Shown in pieces: positions 25,819 to 33,944 of a stretch of DNA of 64,000 bases. Location of the stretch: NCBI RefSeq assembly GCF_002019595.1, contig NZ_KV917369.1, forward strand, positions 5,500,326-5,564,325, written 5' to 3'. A model generated the notes under the pieces. The model was not told where the DNA came from, did no database searches, and saw only the letters and a list, made by a program, of their open reading frames with translations. This DNA comes from Priestia abyssalis. Lineage in GTDB: Bacteria; Bacillota; Bacilli; Bacillales; Bacillaceae_H. Made by a program: the position numbers and the translations under genes. Position 1 is the first letter of the stretch, and each line of letters opens with the position of its first letter.

Positions 25819-26084
25819 AATCCACCCCCGCCTTACAAACATGTTTTCCACAGATTTTATCCACATATCCACAACATTAATCCACATATTGTATGAGAAT
25901 ATTAGTTCCCTACTACATATATCGCCTCTTTTTGACAATATCCACAATTAATCGACTCTTCCGTTTCTGTAATTTCATTCAGCAACGGTACCATTTCTGT
26001 TTCATCGACAATAATATCTAAGGCTAATTCTACGTGTTCTTTACAACAAAAAATTTTCATCTTTTCCTCCAATAGTTATCCACA
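25732..26084. promoter_or_regulatory. DnaA-box cluster around rlmH/yyzF
   Basis: Perfect TTATCCACA boxes (either strand) lie at 25732-25740, 25857-25865 and 26076-26084. One-mismatch boxes are at 25844-25852 (TTTTCCACA), 25865-25873 (ATATCCACA), 25878-25886 (TAATCCACA) and 25938-25946 (ATATCCACA). That is seven boxes in 353 bases. B. subtilis is known to have DnaA-box clusters outside oriC that titrate DnaA, and I recall one beside yydA, the old name of rlmH. Confidence 0.78.
25902..26060 (-). CDS. yyzF: CxxH/CxxC zinc-binding-type small protein (YyzF)
   Basis: A 52-residue protein. It begins MKIFCCKEHVELALDIIVDE and has a second motif, CGYCQK, near the C-terminus. The CKEH and CGYC pairs fit the CxxH/CxxC family of small Bacillus proteins, probably zinc-binding. 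GGAGG lies five bases before ATG 26060. It sits between htrC and rlmH as in B. subtilis. Function is unknown. Its 3' end overlaps a one-mismatch DnaA box. Confidence 0.85.
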   Translation of the reverse strand: MKIFCCKEHVELALDIIVDETEMVPLLNEITETEESINCGYCQKEAIYVVGN

Positions 26085-26100
26085 TATTATACACACAAGA

Positions 26101-26128
26101 AAAAAGGGGAGCCATTTCTCCCCCCTTG
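26101..26128 (-). terminator. terminator of the wal-htrC operon
   Basis: GGGGAG(CCATTT)CTCCCC stem with TTTTTTCTT downstream on the minus strand, immediately past the htrC stop. Confidence 0.88.
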
Positions 26129-26136
26129 TTCCTTTA

Positions 26137-27345
26137 CTAAAATGTCTCTTCTGTTAATTTGAGGTTCACCGTTTTTTTCGTTCCTTGACGATAGAATGTA
26201 ACTTCCATTGTCTCCCCTACATTTTTCTCTGTATATAAATGCTTACGCAAATCAATGACATCTCGAACTTTTTGTCCATCCAATGCTACAATTACATCAA
26301 ATTCTTTCAGACCAGCTTGAGCTGCAGGAGATAATGGTTCTACTCCCAGCACTGCAACACCTTCTACAATATCTTTAGGTAATTTCAGTGTTTCACGAAG
26401 ATGGTAACCTGAAATTTCGCTAATGGATTGTAAGCTCACTCCCATATAAGGACGCTGTACTTCTCCAAACTTCTCTAAATCATCAATGATAGGTCTTGCA
26501 ATATTAATAGGTATCGCTAACCCAATTCCTTCGACTGCTTCCTGAGCAATTTTCATGGAATTGATCCCAATTAGCTTGCCCGCAATATTCACAAGGGCTC
26601 CGCCACTATTTCCCGGGTTAATTGCAGCATCAGTTTGAATAACTTCCGACTGCCAATCAGCCGTTCCATCTCCATTTAAGTCCTGAGGAACGACACGGTT
26701 CGTTCCTGAAATAATCCCCTGTGTTACTGATCCAGAAAACTGCAGCCCTAGAGGATTTCCAATGGCAATAACAGGCTCCCCCGGTTTGACAGCATCAGAA
26801 TCACCGAACTCCGCCACTTTTGATACATGTTCGCTTGCAATCTCCAGAACTGCCAAATCCGTTAATGCGTCGCTTCCGAGAACACGAGCAGGTACACGAG
26901 AGCCATCGGTCATACTTACTTCAATTTGATTAGCCCCATTAATTACATGGTGGTTCGTCACAACAAACGCACGATTACCGGTCTTCTTATAGATGACTCC
27001 TGAACCTGTACCGGCGTCTGCTTTTTCCTCATTCCAAAAGTCGGACTGTTGGATATTGACTACTCCTACGACTGCTTCTGAAACTTTATCGACTGCCTTT
27101 GTCACATCCGTGGTCACATCCACTGCGACCGTTTGTTGAATGTTCCCCCCTAAATCTGGTTGGCTTTCTTGCTCGGTGATGGTTGTCTGGTATGGGAGAA
27201 TGTTCATTCTAGATAAAGTTGGAATAGAGAATAAAATAATGAGAGCCCCTATAACTGCTCCAGCTAATGCAGAAAAAAACCAACTCCCACGGCTTTTCTT
27301 TGGTTTTCTTTCACGTCTTTCATACTCTTCATCGTAATATCCCAC
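26137..27345 (-). CDS. htrC: HtrA-like membrane-anchored serine protease (HtrC/YyxA)
   Basis: A protein of about 402 residues with a short cytoplasmic N-terminus, one membrane segment (about 23-45) and extracytoplasmic trypsin-like and PDZ domains. The triad is visible: His in VVTNHHVING, Asp in ALTDLAVLEI, and Ser in NPGNSGGAL. The PDZ follows YMGVSLQSI. It degrades or chaperones misfolded proteins at the cell surface. GTG 27345 is favoured (AAGG eight bases upstream) over GTG 27354, which abuts the ribosome site. It is the last gene of the walRKHIJ cluster, 113 bases after walJ. Confidence 0.92.
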   Translation of the reverse strand: MGYYDEEYERRERKPKKSRGSWFFSALAGAVIGALIILFSIPTLSRMNILPYQTTITEQESQPDLGGNIQQTVAVDVTTDVTKAVDKVSEAVVGVVNIQQSDFWNEEKADAGTGSGVIYKKTGNRAFVVTNHHVINGANQIEVSMTDGSRVPARVLGSDALTDLAVLEIASEHVSKVAEFGDSDAVKPGEPVIAIGNPLGLQFSGSVTQGIISGTNRVVPQDLNGDGTADWQSEVIQTDAAINPGNSGGALVNIAGKLIGINSMKIAQEAVEGIGLAIPINIARPIIDDLEKFGEVQRPYMGVSLQSISEISGYHLRETLKLPKDIVEGVAVLGVEPLSPAAQAGLKEFDVIVALDGQKVRDVIDLRKHLYTEKNVGETMEVTFYRQGTKKTVNLKLTEETF

Positions 27346-27458
27346 TCTGTTCACCTTCCCTTTCGCGATCAGCGATATATCGAGGGTTGATTTTCTATCA
27401 ATCCTTTATGATATAGAATGCCCTTTTTCAGCCCATCTCCAAACTTCTTAACGCTCAC

Positions 27459-28253
27459 CTAGAGAGAGACCAATTCCGTCGGCTTTTTAGGGTCTGTATC
27501 ATATAGATGAACTTGATTTCCTACTTCATACCCTTTTGATTGTAGAACTTGAGTAACCGACATTCTCGCAATTTCTTTCATATTATTATCTTGACTTAAA
27601 TGGGCTAAATAAATGCGCTTTGTTTGATCGCCAATTACCTCTGCCATCGCCAATGCTGCATCCTCGTTCGAAACATGGCCGACGTCACTTAAAATTCGAC
27701 GTTTAACACTCCATGGATAGCGTCCCATTCTCAACATATCCACGTCATGATTACTTTCAAAAACAAAAGCATCACTATTCTTAATGATACCCTTCATTCG
27801 GTCACTCACATACCCTGTGTCTGTAATGACCGTGAATTTTTTGTGTCCTTGATGGAACACAAAAAACATGGGCTCTGCCGCGTCATGTGAAACCCCAAAA
27901 GACTCCACCTGCAGGCTTCCAAAGGATTTTACTTCTCCTACATTAAAAATGAAACGTTGATCTGAAGCGATATTACCCACTAATCCTTCCATGGCTTTCC
28001 ACGTTTTTTCATTTGCATAAATGGGAAGTTTGTACTTCCTTGCCAAAACTCCTAATCCTTTAATATGATCGCTGTGTTCATGCGTTACCAAGATTCCTGA
28101 AAGCTGTTTTATCTCACGATCTACCTGCTGAAAAAGAGCTTCCATTTGTTTCCCGCTCAATCCGGCATCAACCAAAAGGGATTGCTCTCCGTTACTCACA
28201 AAAATCGCATTTCCTGTACTTCCGCTTGCAAGTACGCTAAAATGCATGTCCAT
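27459..28253 (-). CDS. walJ: metallo-beta-lactamase-fold hydrolase WalJ (YycJ)
   Basis: A 264-residue MBL-fold protein. The zinc motif THEHSDH is near residue 58, followed by the usual His in VSHDAAEP, the Asp in TDTGYVS and a final His in LAHLSQDN. In Gram-positives WalJ is encoded with WalRK and is linked to DNA metabolism and coordination of the cell wall with replication; its substrate is not settled. GGAG lies nine bases before ATG 28253. It is 18 bases downstream of walI in the same operon. Confidence 0.93.
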   Translation of the reverse strand: MDMHFSVLASGSTGNAIFVSNGEQSLLVDAGLSGKQMEALFQQVDREIKQLSGILVTHEHSDHIKGLGVLARKYKLPIYANEKTWKAMEGLVGNIASDQRFIFNVGEVKSFGSLQVESFGVSHDAAEPMFFVFHQGHKKFTVITDTGYVSDRMKGIIKNSDAFVFESNHDVDMLRMGRYPWSVKRRILSDVGHVSNEDAALAMAEVIGDQTKRIYLAHLSQDNNMKEIARMSVTQVLQSKGYEVGNQVHLYDTDPKKPTELVSL

Positions 28254-28271
28254 ACTCTTTCACTCCAATGT

Positions 28272-29054
28272 TCATGAATTCCCTTTTTTAATGATCTGCC
28301 CTTCAAAGGCATTCACGAAGTAATCTATTTTTTCATCCACTACGATATGCCATGTAGGAGTCAATACTTGTGAACTCGATAAAGGGGCAAATGTATAATA
28401 ACCTAACTCCACTTTTGTGACTTTGCTTCCCGAGGTCAGCTCATTTTTTTGAAACAAGTTTTCGATGGCTTTAATGGGCGGCAGAATTTCCTGACTATCA
28501 TCCATTTTTTCAACATTTGAAAGCAGAGACTGTTCATATGAAACCATTTCATCTTGGTCATTCAAATGGATGACCAACATGGCACTGCCGCTGGCATTGT
28601 CGTAGATGATTTTTCCTTTATAGTGTTGATAAAAAGTAATCGTTTTATTTTCTTTATCTATATCCCATAATTCATACGAATCGCCATAAAGGATATTTTC
28701 CTTTATAAACTGATTTAAACGAAAGGAAACATTTGAATCCGGTAACGATACCGGTTCATTAAATGTTCCTTGCAACACATACTCATTTAACCTCGTGACA
28801 TTTTGCTTTTTTACTTTTTTCATTTCTTCATCTGAAAACACTTTGCTTTTAGCATTAAAGTAAGACTCTTTCAAAGGTGTTTTCGGAAGACTGATGTAAG
28901 TGATTTTCTCCTCTGCCAATTGTTCTTCAATACTAATCTCTGCAATCATATCCAATTGGCCTTCATCACGCTTTTCAAGGAACTGATAAGCTAAAAATAA
29001 ATCAAGAATCAAGAAGGTAATAATGAATATCGTTTTGGTTTTACTCCAATCCAT
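28272..29054 (-). CDS. walI: WalK regulator WalI (YycI)
   Basis: A 260-residue protein with one N-terminal membrane helix (about 7-25, IFIITFLILDLFLAYQFLE) and an extracytoplasmic domain of the YycI fold. With WalH it binds the membrane region of WalK and lowers its kinase activity. Its start overlaps the end of walH by 14 bases, consistent with translational coupling. Confidence 0.93.
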   Translation of the reverse strand: MDWSKTKTIFIITFLILDLFLAYQFLEKRDEGQLDMIAEISIEEQLAEEKITYISLPKTPLKESYFNAKSKVFSDEEMKKVKKQNVTRLNEYVLQGTFNEPVSLPDSNVSFRLNQFIKENILYGDSYELWDIDKENKTITFYQHYKGKIIYDNASGSAMLVIHLNDQDEMVSYEQSLLSNVEKMDDSQEILPPIKAIENLFQKNELTSGSKVTKVELGYYTFAPLSSSQVLTPTWHIVVDEKIDYFVNAFEGQIIKKGNS

Positions 29055-30369
29055 CTATATTCCCTCGCTCTTCCACCTCTTGCCATGTCTGATTATAAAG
29101 ATAAAACCAGGATGGCTCAAGAGACACTACTTTTGATGTAGGATCTTCCCGGATTAATTTATATCCTACTACGATGTCTTTTAATAATAGAGGATCGAAC
29201 TTTGGCTGGCTCTTGATTTTTTCGATGATTTCCTCCCCTGACGTTAACTTCACTGGATAACTATCAAGCGGAAGCTTAATAAATCGGTAAATTGGTCGAG
29301 AGTATCGAAGAATTTCTGTGCTTCCCCAAAGTTGATATACCTCTGTCATACCTTGAGAGTTAAAGACAGGATAATTATCTTCATATAATCGGTATACTAC
29401 TTCTTGTTTGGTCCGATCCCAACTTGCAAAGCGATACGTATCCGTCCATCCCCCGTGATCATTGACAAAACTGAAACTCCGCTTGAGCAGTTGATCGCTT
29501 TCCATATTATCATTTTGAATGTTAACTGGATTCACATATACCATTACGTTAATGATTGAATCAACCTCCAAAAAACGAGAACCATCTGTATATGAATCAC
29601 TATAAGCTAATGACTCTTTTTTGACATAACTCGGGTCACTAAATAAAGCGTCTCGAAATTTCTCCGTTTCAATCTTATTCGTATAGTATTGAATACGATT
29701 GACTTCCATAGGCCCTTTTGGCAAGAAAATAGCTCTGACATCATTGATATTATAGGAAATATATGGACTGTATTCACCTTCAAACCGTTTATTGACGCGC
29801 TCTAAATCTTCTTCCATTCCATTTTCTACAGATGCTTCATATATTTTTCGGCGATCGTAATCAACAAAATAAGCATGAATGCCTTCCTCATGCCCTTCTT
29901 TCAATTTCAACACAATATGGTCAAAATAAATAGACGGCAATGATTTTTCATTTACTTGAAACATGAGCTGAAATGTTTGAATAGGAATTATATCTGGATA
30001 AATGATTTCGAGCGAGTCTTTTTCATGGACGAACGATAAAAATTCATTTCTTGAAACAGAGTCTGAGATATTGCGGAAATCATGAAAACCCCATTTCTTC
30101 ATTTCTGTCATCCATTTTGTAATATGCTCTTCTTTTGTAGAACCATAATGTCCATCTTCTTTATGATACAAAAATGTAGTGGGACGCAGATGATCTTTTA
30201 ATTCCCTTTTGTTGGAGCTTATCATAATATCTTGCTGAATGTATTCGGTATTTTCAATTTCATCGTAAGCAGGTTGATAAGTCCATAAGTTCCACGTCAG
30301 CACAGCACTGATAATTACAAGTAAAAACAACAAAATGGTTTTAAATAATTCATACTTTTTCATGCCCAT
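29041..30369 (-). CDS. walH: WalK regulator WalH (YycH)
   Basis: A 442-residue protein with a single N-terminal membrane helix (about 9-27) and a large extracytoplasmic region. It carries the YycH family features and is of normal length. It acts with WalI as a negative regulator of WalK. Its start overlaps the walK stop by ten bases; either ATG (30369 or 30363) could be used with the GAGG upstream. Confidence 0.93.
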   Translation of the reverse strand: MGMKKYELFKTILLFLLVIISAVLTWNLWTYQPAYDEIENTEYIQQDIMISSNKRELKDHLRPTTFLYHKEDGHYGSTKEEHITKWMTEMKKWGFHDFRNISDSVSRNEFLSFVHEKDSLEIIYPDIIPIQTFQLMFQVNEKSLPSIYFDHIVLKLKEGHEEGIHAYFVDYDRRKIYEASVENGMEEDLERVNKRFEGEYSPYISYNINDVRAIFLPKGPMEVNRIQYYTNKIETEKFRDALFSDPSYVKKESLAYSDSYTDGSRFLEVDSIINVMVYVNPVNIQNDNMESDQLLKRSFSFVNDHGGWTDTYRFASWDRTKQEVVYRLYEDNYPVFNSQGMTEVYQLWGSTEILRYSRPIYRFIKLPLDSYPVKLTSGEEIIEKIKSQPKFDPLLLKDIVVGYKLIREDPTSKVVSLEPSWFYLYNQTWQEVEERGNIDGLE

Positions 30370-32183
30370 TCATCCTCATTTTCTCTTTCAATCGGAAGAG
30401 TAAAATAGATGGTTGTTCCAACCCCTTCTTTACTTTTAGCCCATATCCTTCCTTCGTGAGCTCCCACCATTTCCTTTGCAATAGCAAGACCCAGCCCTGT
30501 TCCTCCTAAATTACGTGAACGAGCCTTATCCACTCTGTAAAAACGGTCAAAAATTTTCTTCACATTGTCTTTAGGAATACCGACTCCCTCATCCTTTACG
30601 CTCACCACAATCTCTTCTTCATGCTGTTCAAGAGAGAAGGTGATCGTACCTCCCTCAGGAGAATATTTAATGGCATTCGAGATGATATTATCCAGCACTT
30701 GAGTAATTTTATCTGGATCAATATATACATAAATAGGCTGTTTCGGCAGCTTTCTTACAAATGTGATTTTTTGCTCTTTAGCCATCTCAAATCTATCTAT
30801 GATATGTTGGTAAAACTCTGTAAAATTCACTACATCTTTTGAAAAACGGTAGTCGTGACTGTCTAATTTAGATAGCTGCAGTAAATCGTTTACAAGGCGG
30901 ATCATCCGTTCCGTTTCTGTTTGGGTAACATTTAAAAACCTGGGAGCAATCTCTTCATCTTGCCAAGCCCCATCAGCTAAAGCCTCCAGATAGCTTCTCA
31001 TCGTTGTCAGAGGAGTTCTAAGCTCATGGGAAACATTGGCGACGAATTCTCTTCTCTCTTGATCAATTTTTTCCTGCTCTGTAATATCATGCAAAACGGT
31101 GATAATTCCATTTATGAGCCCTGTTTCTTTTTGAATCGTAGAAATAGTCGCTCTTAAGATGAACGGCTTTTGATTGATACTAAAATCAAGAATCAGTGAA
31201 TCTTTTTCCAGCAAATCTTCAAAGGTATACTCCTCTTCCAAACCTAATAATTCAATGATAGGTTCTGATAAAACCGTTTCACGTGAAACATTCAACATAT
31301 TGGCCGCCGGATCGTTGATGAGGATAATTCGTCCTTTACGGTCTGTCGCAATTACTCCATCTGTCATATGGGCAAGAACAGAGCTTAACTTCCGTCTTTC
31401 TCCTTCTGTTGTTGCTTGCGCCTCCTGCAATTTTCTTGTTAAATTATTAAAGGTTAAAGCCAGTTGACCAATTTCATCATAACCATATATTTTGGCTTTT
31501 CGGGAGAAATTTCCTTTTGTCATCTCGAGCGCCTGTCTTCTCATATCCGACATTGGTCTTGTAATAGTTTGAGCAAGAAGTACTCCCAGAATCGCTGTAA
31601 TCGCTAACGCAATCATCGTACCTCTAGCGAAAATATTATTGATTCCTTTCATTTGATTATAGACATGTTCCATTGTCGCCATGATGTAGACAGCCCCGAT
31701 AATCTCATTCTGGGACGAACGGACGGGTACAGTCAAGACGCGAATACGATGACCATTTTTGGGGTCAATCACGATTTTCTCCGATGTTGTTCCAACCAAT
31801 AAGGCTCGCTTTACAGCAAAGTCAGACGTTTTCTTTCCTACTACTCTTTGAGGATAAGGATCCGATGTACCGACAATTCTCCTGTTTTGGTCAATAAAGC
31901 GTACCTCATTAATATCTTTTGATACGAAATCCTGTAAGACCACTTGAACATCTTCCTCTAGACTGGGAGATGTTTCATCTCTCTTTTTCTTTGTTTCTTG
32001 CTCCAAATTATAAGCAAGTAAATTTACCCTTTCTTCAATAGAATCGGAAAAGTTAGTAACAAGCTGCCTTTCTAATTGATTCACAAAATAAGCCCCAATA
32101 ATTTGAATAGCAATGGCAATCAGTAAAACATAAATAAGAACGAATTTCAGTTGAATAGATTGATAAAACCGTACCTTTTTCAT
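30360..32183 (-). CDS. walK: sensor histidine kinase WalK (YycG)
   Basis: A 607-residue essential cell-wall sensor kinase. Two membrane helices (about 12-33 and 183-203) flank an extracytoplasmic Cache-like domain. Then come HAMP, a PAS domain (VIATDRKGRIILIND), the phospho-acceptor His in FVANVSHELRTPLTTMRSYL, the N box NIISNAIKYSPEGG, and the G boxes DEGVGIP and GGTGLGLAI. It phosphorylates WalR to control autolysins and wall growth. The coding sequence contains a parS-like site at 31275-31290. It is followed directly by walH. Confidence 0.96.
   Translation of the reverse strand: MKKVRFYQSIQLKFVLIYVLLIAIAIQIIGAYFVNQLERQLVTNFSDSIEERVNLLAYNLEQETKKKRDETSPSLEEDVQVVLQDFVSKDINEVRFIDQNRRIVGTSDPYPQRVVGKKTSDFAVKRALLVGTTSEKIVIDPKNGHRIRVLTVPVRSSQNEIIGAVYIMATMEHVYNQMKGINNIFARGTMIALAITAILGVLLAQTITRPMSDMRRQALEMTKGNFSRKAKIYGYDEIGQLALTFNNLTRKLQEAQATTEGERRKLSSVLAHMTDGVIATDRKGRIILINDPAANMLNVSRETVLSEPIIELLGLEEEYTFEDLLEKDSLILDFSINQKPFILRATISTIQKETGLINGIITVLHDITEQEKIDQERREFVANVSHELRTPLTTMRSYLEALADGAWQDEEIAPRFLNVTQTETERMIRLVNDLLQLSKLDSHDYRFSKDVVNFTEFYQHIIDRFEMAKEQKITFVRKLPKQPIYVYIDPDKITQVLDNIISNAIKYSPEGGTITFSLEQHEEEIVVSVKDEGVGIPKDNVKKIFDRFYRVDKARSRNLGGTGLGLAIAKEMVGAHEGRIWAKSKEGVGTTIYFTLPIERENEDEWA
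31275..31290. promoter_or_regulatory. parS-like site inside walK (one mismatch)
   Basis: CGTTTCACGTGAAACA differs from the consensus TGTTTCACGTGAAACA only at the first base. It lies about 27 kb from dnaA, in the origin region where ParB sites cluster. Confidence 0.8.
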
Positions 32184-32188
32184 ATATC

Positions 32189-32896
32189 TTACTCCTGCTC
32201 AGGATTACGCAAGTAATAGCCTACTCCTCTTCTTGTAACAATCCAAGTAGGATGGCTCGGATTATCTTCAATTTTTTCACGAAGTCGTCGCACCGTCACA
32301 TCGACTGTACGCACATCCCCAAAATAATCATAACCCCAAACCGTTTGAAGCAAGTGTTCACGTGTCATCACTTGACCGATATGTTTGGCTAAATAATGAA
32401 GTAATTCAAACTCCCGATGGGTCAGCTCAATGGTTTCTCCGCGTTTAGAAACGATGTAAGCATCCGGATGAATAACAAGGGAACTAATTTGAATCTCATT
32501 CGTCTCGCTTTCCTCTGCCGCCGCTGGAGCTTGCTGATGTCGTCTTAAATTGGCTTTTACACGTGCTAATAACTCACGTGTACTAAAAGGCTTCGTCACA
32601 TAGTCATCAGCCCCAAGTTCCAACCCGAGCACCTTATCAATTTCTGAATCCTTGGCAGTCAGCATAATAATAGGCATATCATATTTTTTGCGTACTTCTC
32701 GACATACTTCCATTCCATCTTTTTGAGGAAGCATAATATCAAGTAAAATGAGTTCCGGCTGAACCTCTTCTACCTTTTCTAAAGCCTCCATTCCGTCATA
32801 AGCACAATACACGTCATACCCTTCTTTTTGCAAATTGAATTTTAAAATATCTGCAATAGGCTTTTCATCGTCCACAACTAAAATACGTTTATCCAT
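32189..32896 (-). CDS. walR: response regulator WalR (YycF)
   Basis: A 235-residue OmpR/PhoB-type regulator. The receiver domain has the acidic pocket VVDDEKP, the phospho-Asp in LILLDIMLPQKDG and the Lys in VTKPFSTREL. The C-terminal winged helix is nearly identical to Bacillus WalR (THREFELLHYLAKH, then TVDVTVRRLREKIEDNP). ATG 32896 gives the usual MDKRILVVDDE start; ATG 32902, four bases after GGAG, is also possible. It is the first gene of the walRKHIJ-htrC operon and sits just after the tRNA cluster. Confidence 0.96.
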   Translation of the reverse strand: MDKRILVVDDEKPIADILKFNLQKEGYDVYCAYDGMEALEKVEEVQPELILLDIMLPQKDGMEVCREVRKKYDMPIIMLTAKDSEIDKVLGLELGADDYVTKPFSTRELLARVKANLRRHQQAPAAAEESETNEIQISSLVIHPDAYIVSKRGETIELTHREFELLHYLAKHIGQVMTREHLLQTVWGYDYFGDVRTVDVTVRRLREKIEDNPSHPTWIVTRRGVGYYLRNPEQE

Positions 32897-33056
32897 AACC
32901 ATCGTTCTCCTTCTTTTTCAGTTAAAAACATTTCATTCATTTTATTTTGTAATTATCTATCATTTTTTCAAATGCACTTTCTTATTATACTTAATCCTCT
33001 ATTAAACGTCATACAATCCTCTCATTCCTGTTAAATTAAGAGAAAAAGACCTATAT

Positions 33057-33086
33057 GAAAACCTCTAGCTGCAGCTAGAGGTTTTC
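33057..33086 (-). terminator. perfect 30-base palindrome between walR and the tRNAs
   Basis: GAAAACCTCTAGCTG and CAGCTAGAGGTTTTC abut with no loop. On the minus strand it lies about 70 bases beyond the tRNA-Phe end, so it could be a second terminator of that cluster. No long T-run follows. Confidence 0.55.
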
Positions 33087-33130
33087 CTTAACTATAATAA
33101 GACTTCTGCAAAAAGTCTAACAAAAAAGAA

Positions 33131-33161
33131 AAAAGCATGATAATCATATCATGCTTTTTGG
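33131..33161 (-). terminator. tRNA cluster terminator
   Basis: AAAAGCATGAT and ATCATGCTTTT arms around AATCAT, followed by TTCTTTTTT on the minus strand, three bases past the tRNA-Phe gene. Confidence 0.88.
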
Positions 33162-33163
33162 GA

Positions 33164-33236
33164 TGGCTCGGGACGGAATCGAACCGCCGACACAAGGATT
33201 TTCAGTCCTTTGCTCTACCAACTGAGCTACCGAGCC
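33164..33236 (-). tRNA. tRNA-Phe (GAA)
   Basis: 73 bases. Acceptor GGCTCGG pairs with CCGAGCC, followed by discriminator A; CCA is not encoded. The anticodon stem AAGGA/TCCTT holds the loop CTGAAAA, anticodon GAA. The T loop TTCGATT is normal. Last gene of the four-tRNA cluster, separated from tRNA-Asp by about 148 bases. Confidence 0.96.
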
Positions 33237-33384
33237 ATAATAAGTTTAGTATTTCTTGTCTAGCTACGGCTCCTAATCTTTCGGTCGTTTCACTTCTGTG
33301 TATGAAACCAAAGAACGGTTTCCCGGCCAGAAGCTCCAACGCCTCTCAAGATTGAACAGTAGCCTTCGCTTTTCCTTTAAATGG

Positions 33385-33457
33385 CGGTCCCGACGGGAAT
33401 CGAACCCGCGATCTCCTGCGTGACAGGCAGGCATGTTAACCGCTACACCACGGGACC
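33385..33457 (-). tRNA. tRNA-Asp (GTC)
   Basis: 73 bases. Acceptor GGTCCCG/CGGGACC with discriminator G. The anticodon arm CCTGC-CTGTCAC-GCAGG gives GTC. T arm GCGGG-TTCGATT-CCCGT. CCA is not encoded. Confidence 0.96.
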
Positions 33458-33494
33458 AAAACTATTCAATACTTTTATTCAACTTAAACAAAGA

Positions 33495-33566
33495 TGACCC
33501 GTACGGGATTCGAACCCGTGTTACCGCCGTGAAAGGGCGGTGTCTTAACCGCTTGACCAACGGGCC
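33495..33566 (-). tRNA. tRNA-Glu (TTC)
   Basis: 72 bases. Acceptor GGCCCGT pairs with ACGGGTC (one G-U pair), discriminator A. Anticodon arm CCGCC-CTTTCAC-GGCGG gives TTC. T arm ACGGG-TTCGAAT-CCCGT. CCA is not encoded. Confidence 0.96.
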
Positions 33567-33589
33567 ATAATCATTATAGTGAATAAAAG

Positions 33590-33662
33590 TGAGCCATGAA
33601 GGACTCGAACCTTCGACCCTCTGATTAAAAGTCAGATGCTCTACCGACTGAGCTAATGGCTC
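33590..33662 (-). tRNA. tRNA-Lys (TTT)
   Basis: 73 bases. Acceptor GAGCCAT/ATGGCTC with discriminator A. Anticodon arm TCTGA-CTTTTAA-TCAGA gives TTT. T arm GAAGG-TTCGAGT-CCTTC. First gene of the Lys-Glu-Asp-Phe cluster, the same order as trnY of B. subtilis. Confidence 0.96.
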
Positions 33663-33944
33663 ATGTTGTCTTAGCGACGTTTTTAATAATACCACCGTTA
33701 TTATTTATTTGCAATACTTTTTTTAGAGAAAAATAAAAAAGTGAAAGAGGGCCAATTATAAATTCCAACTCTCTCCCTTTTATTTAAATCCTTATAAAAA
33801 CAACATTCATTTTATCATAAAAGAATGGAAAAAGAACCGCTAAAGAAATGCTTCATATTGCCAGAATTTCTATAACGGCCCTTCTCCAGGAAAATGACAC
33901 AGAAATGTATTAAATGATGCTTTCTGCTTATTTTCCTTTGCTTA

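Noticed and set aside
26600..26615. ATTTCCCGGG sequence resembling a Noc-binding site
   Set aside because: The right half (TTAA) does not match ATTTCCCGGGAAAT, and it encodes the conserved NPGNSGG active-site region of htrC.
33238..33384. Possible small RNA between tRNA-Phe and tRNA-Asp
   Set aside because: The 147 bases contain only weak pairings and no independent promoter or terminator; it is most likely a processed spacer.
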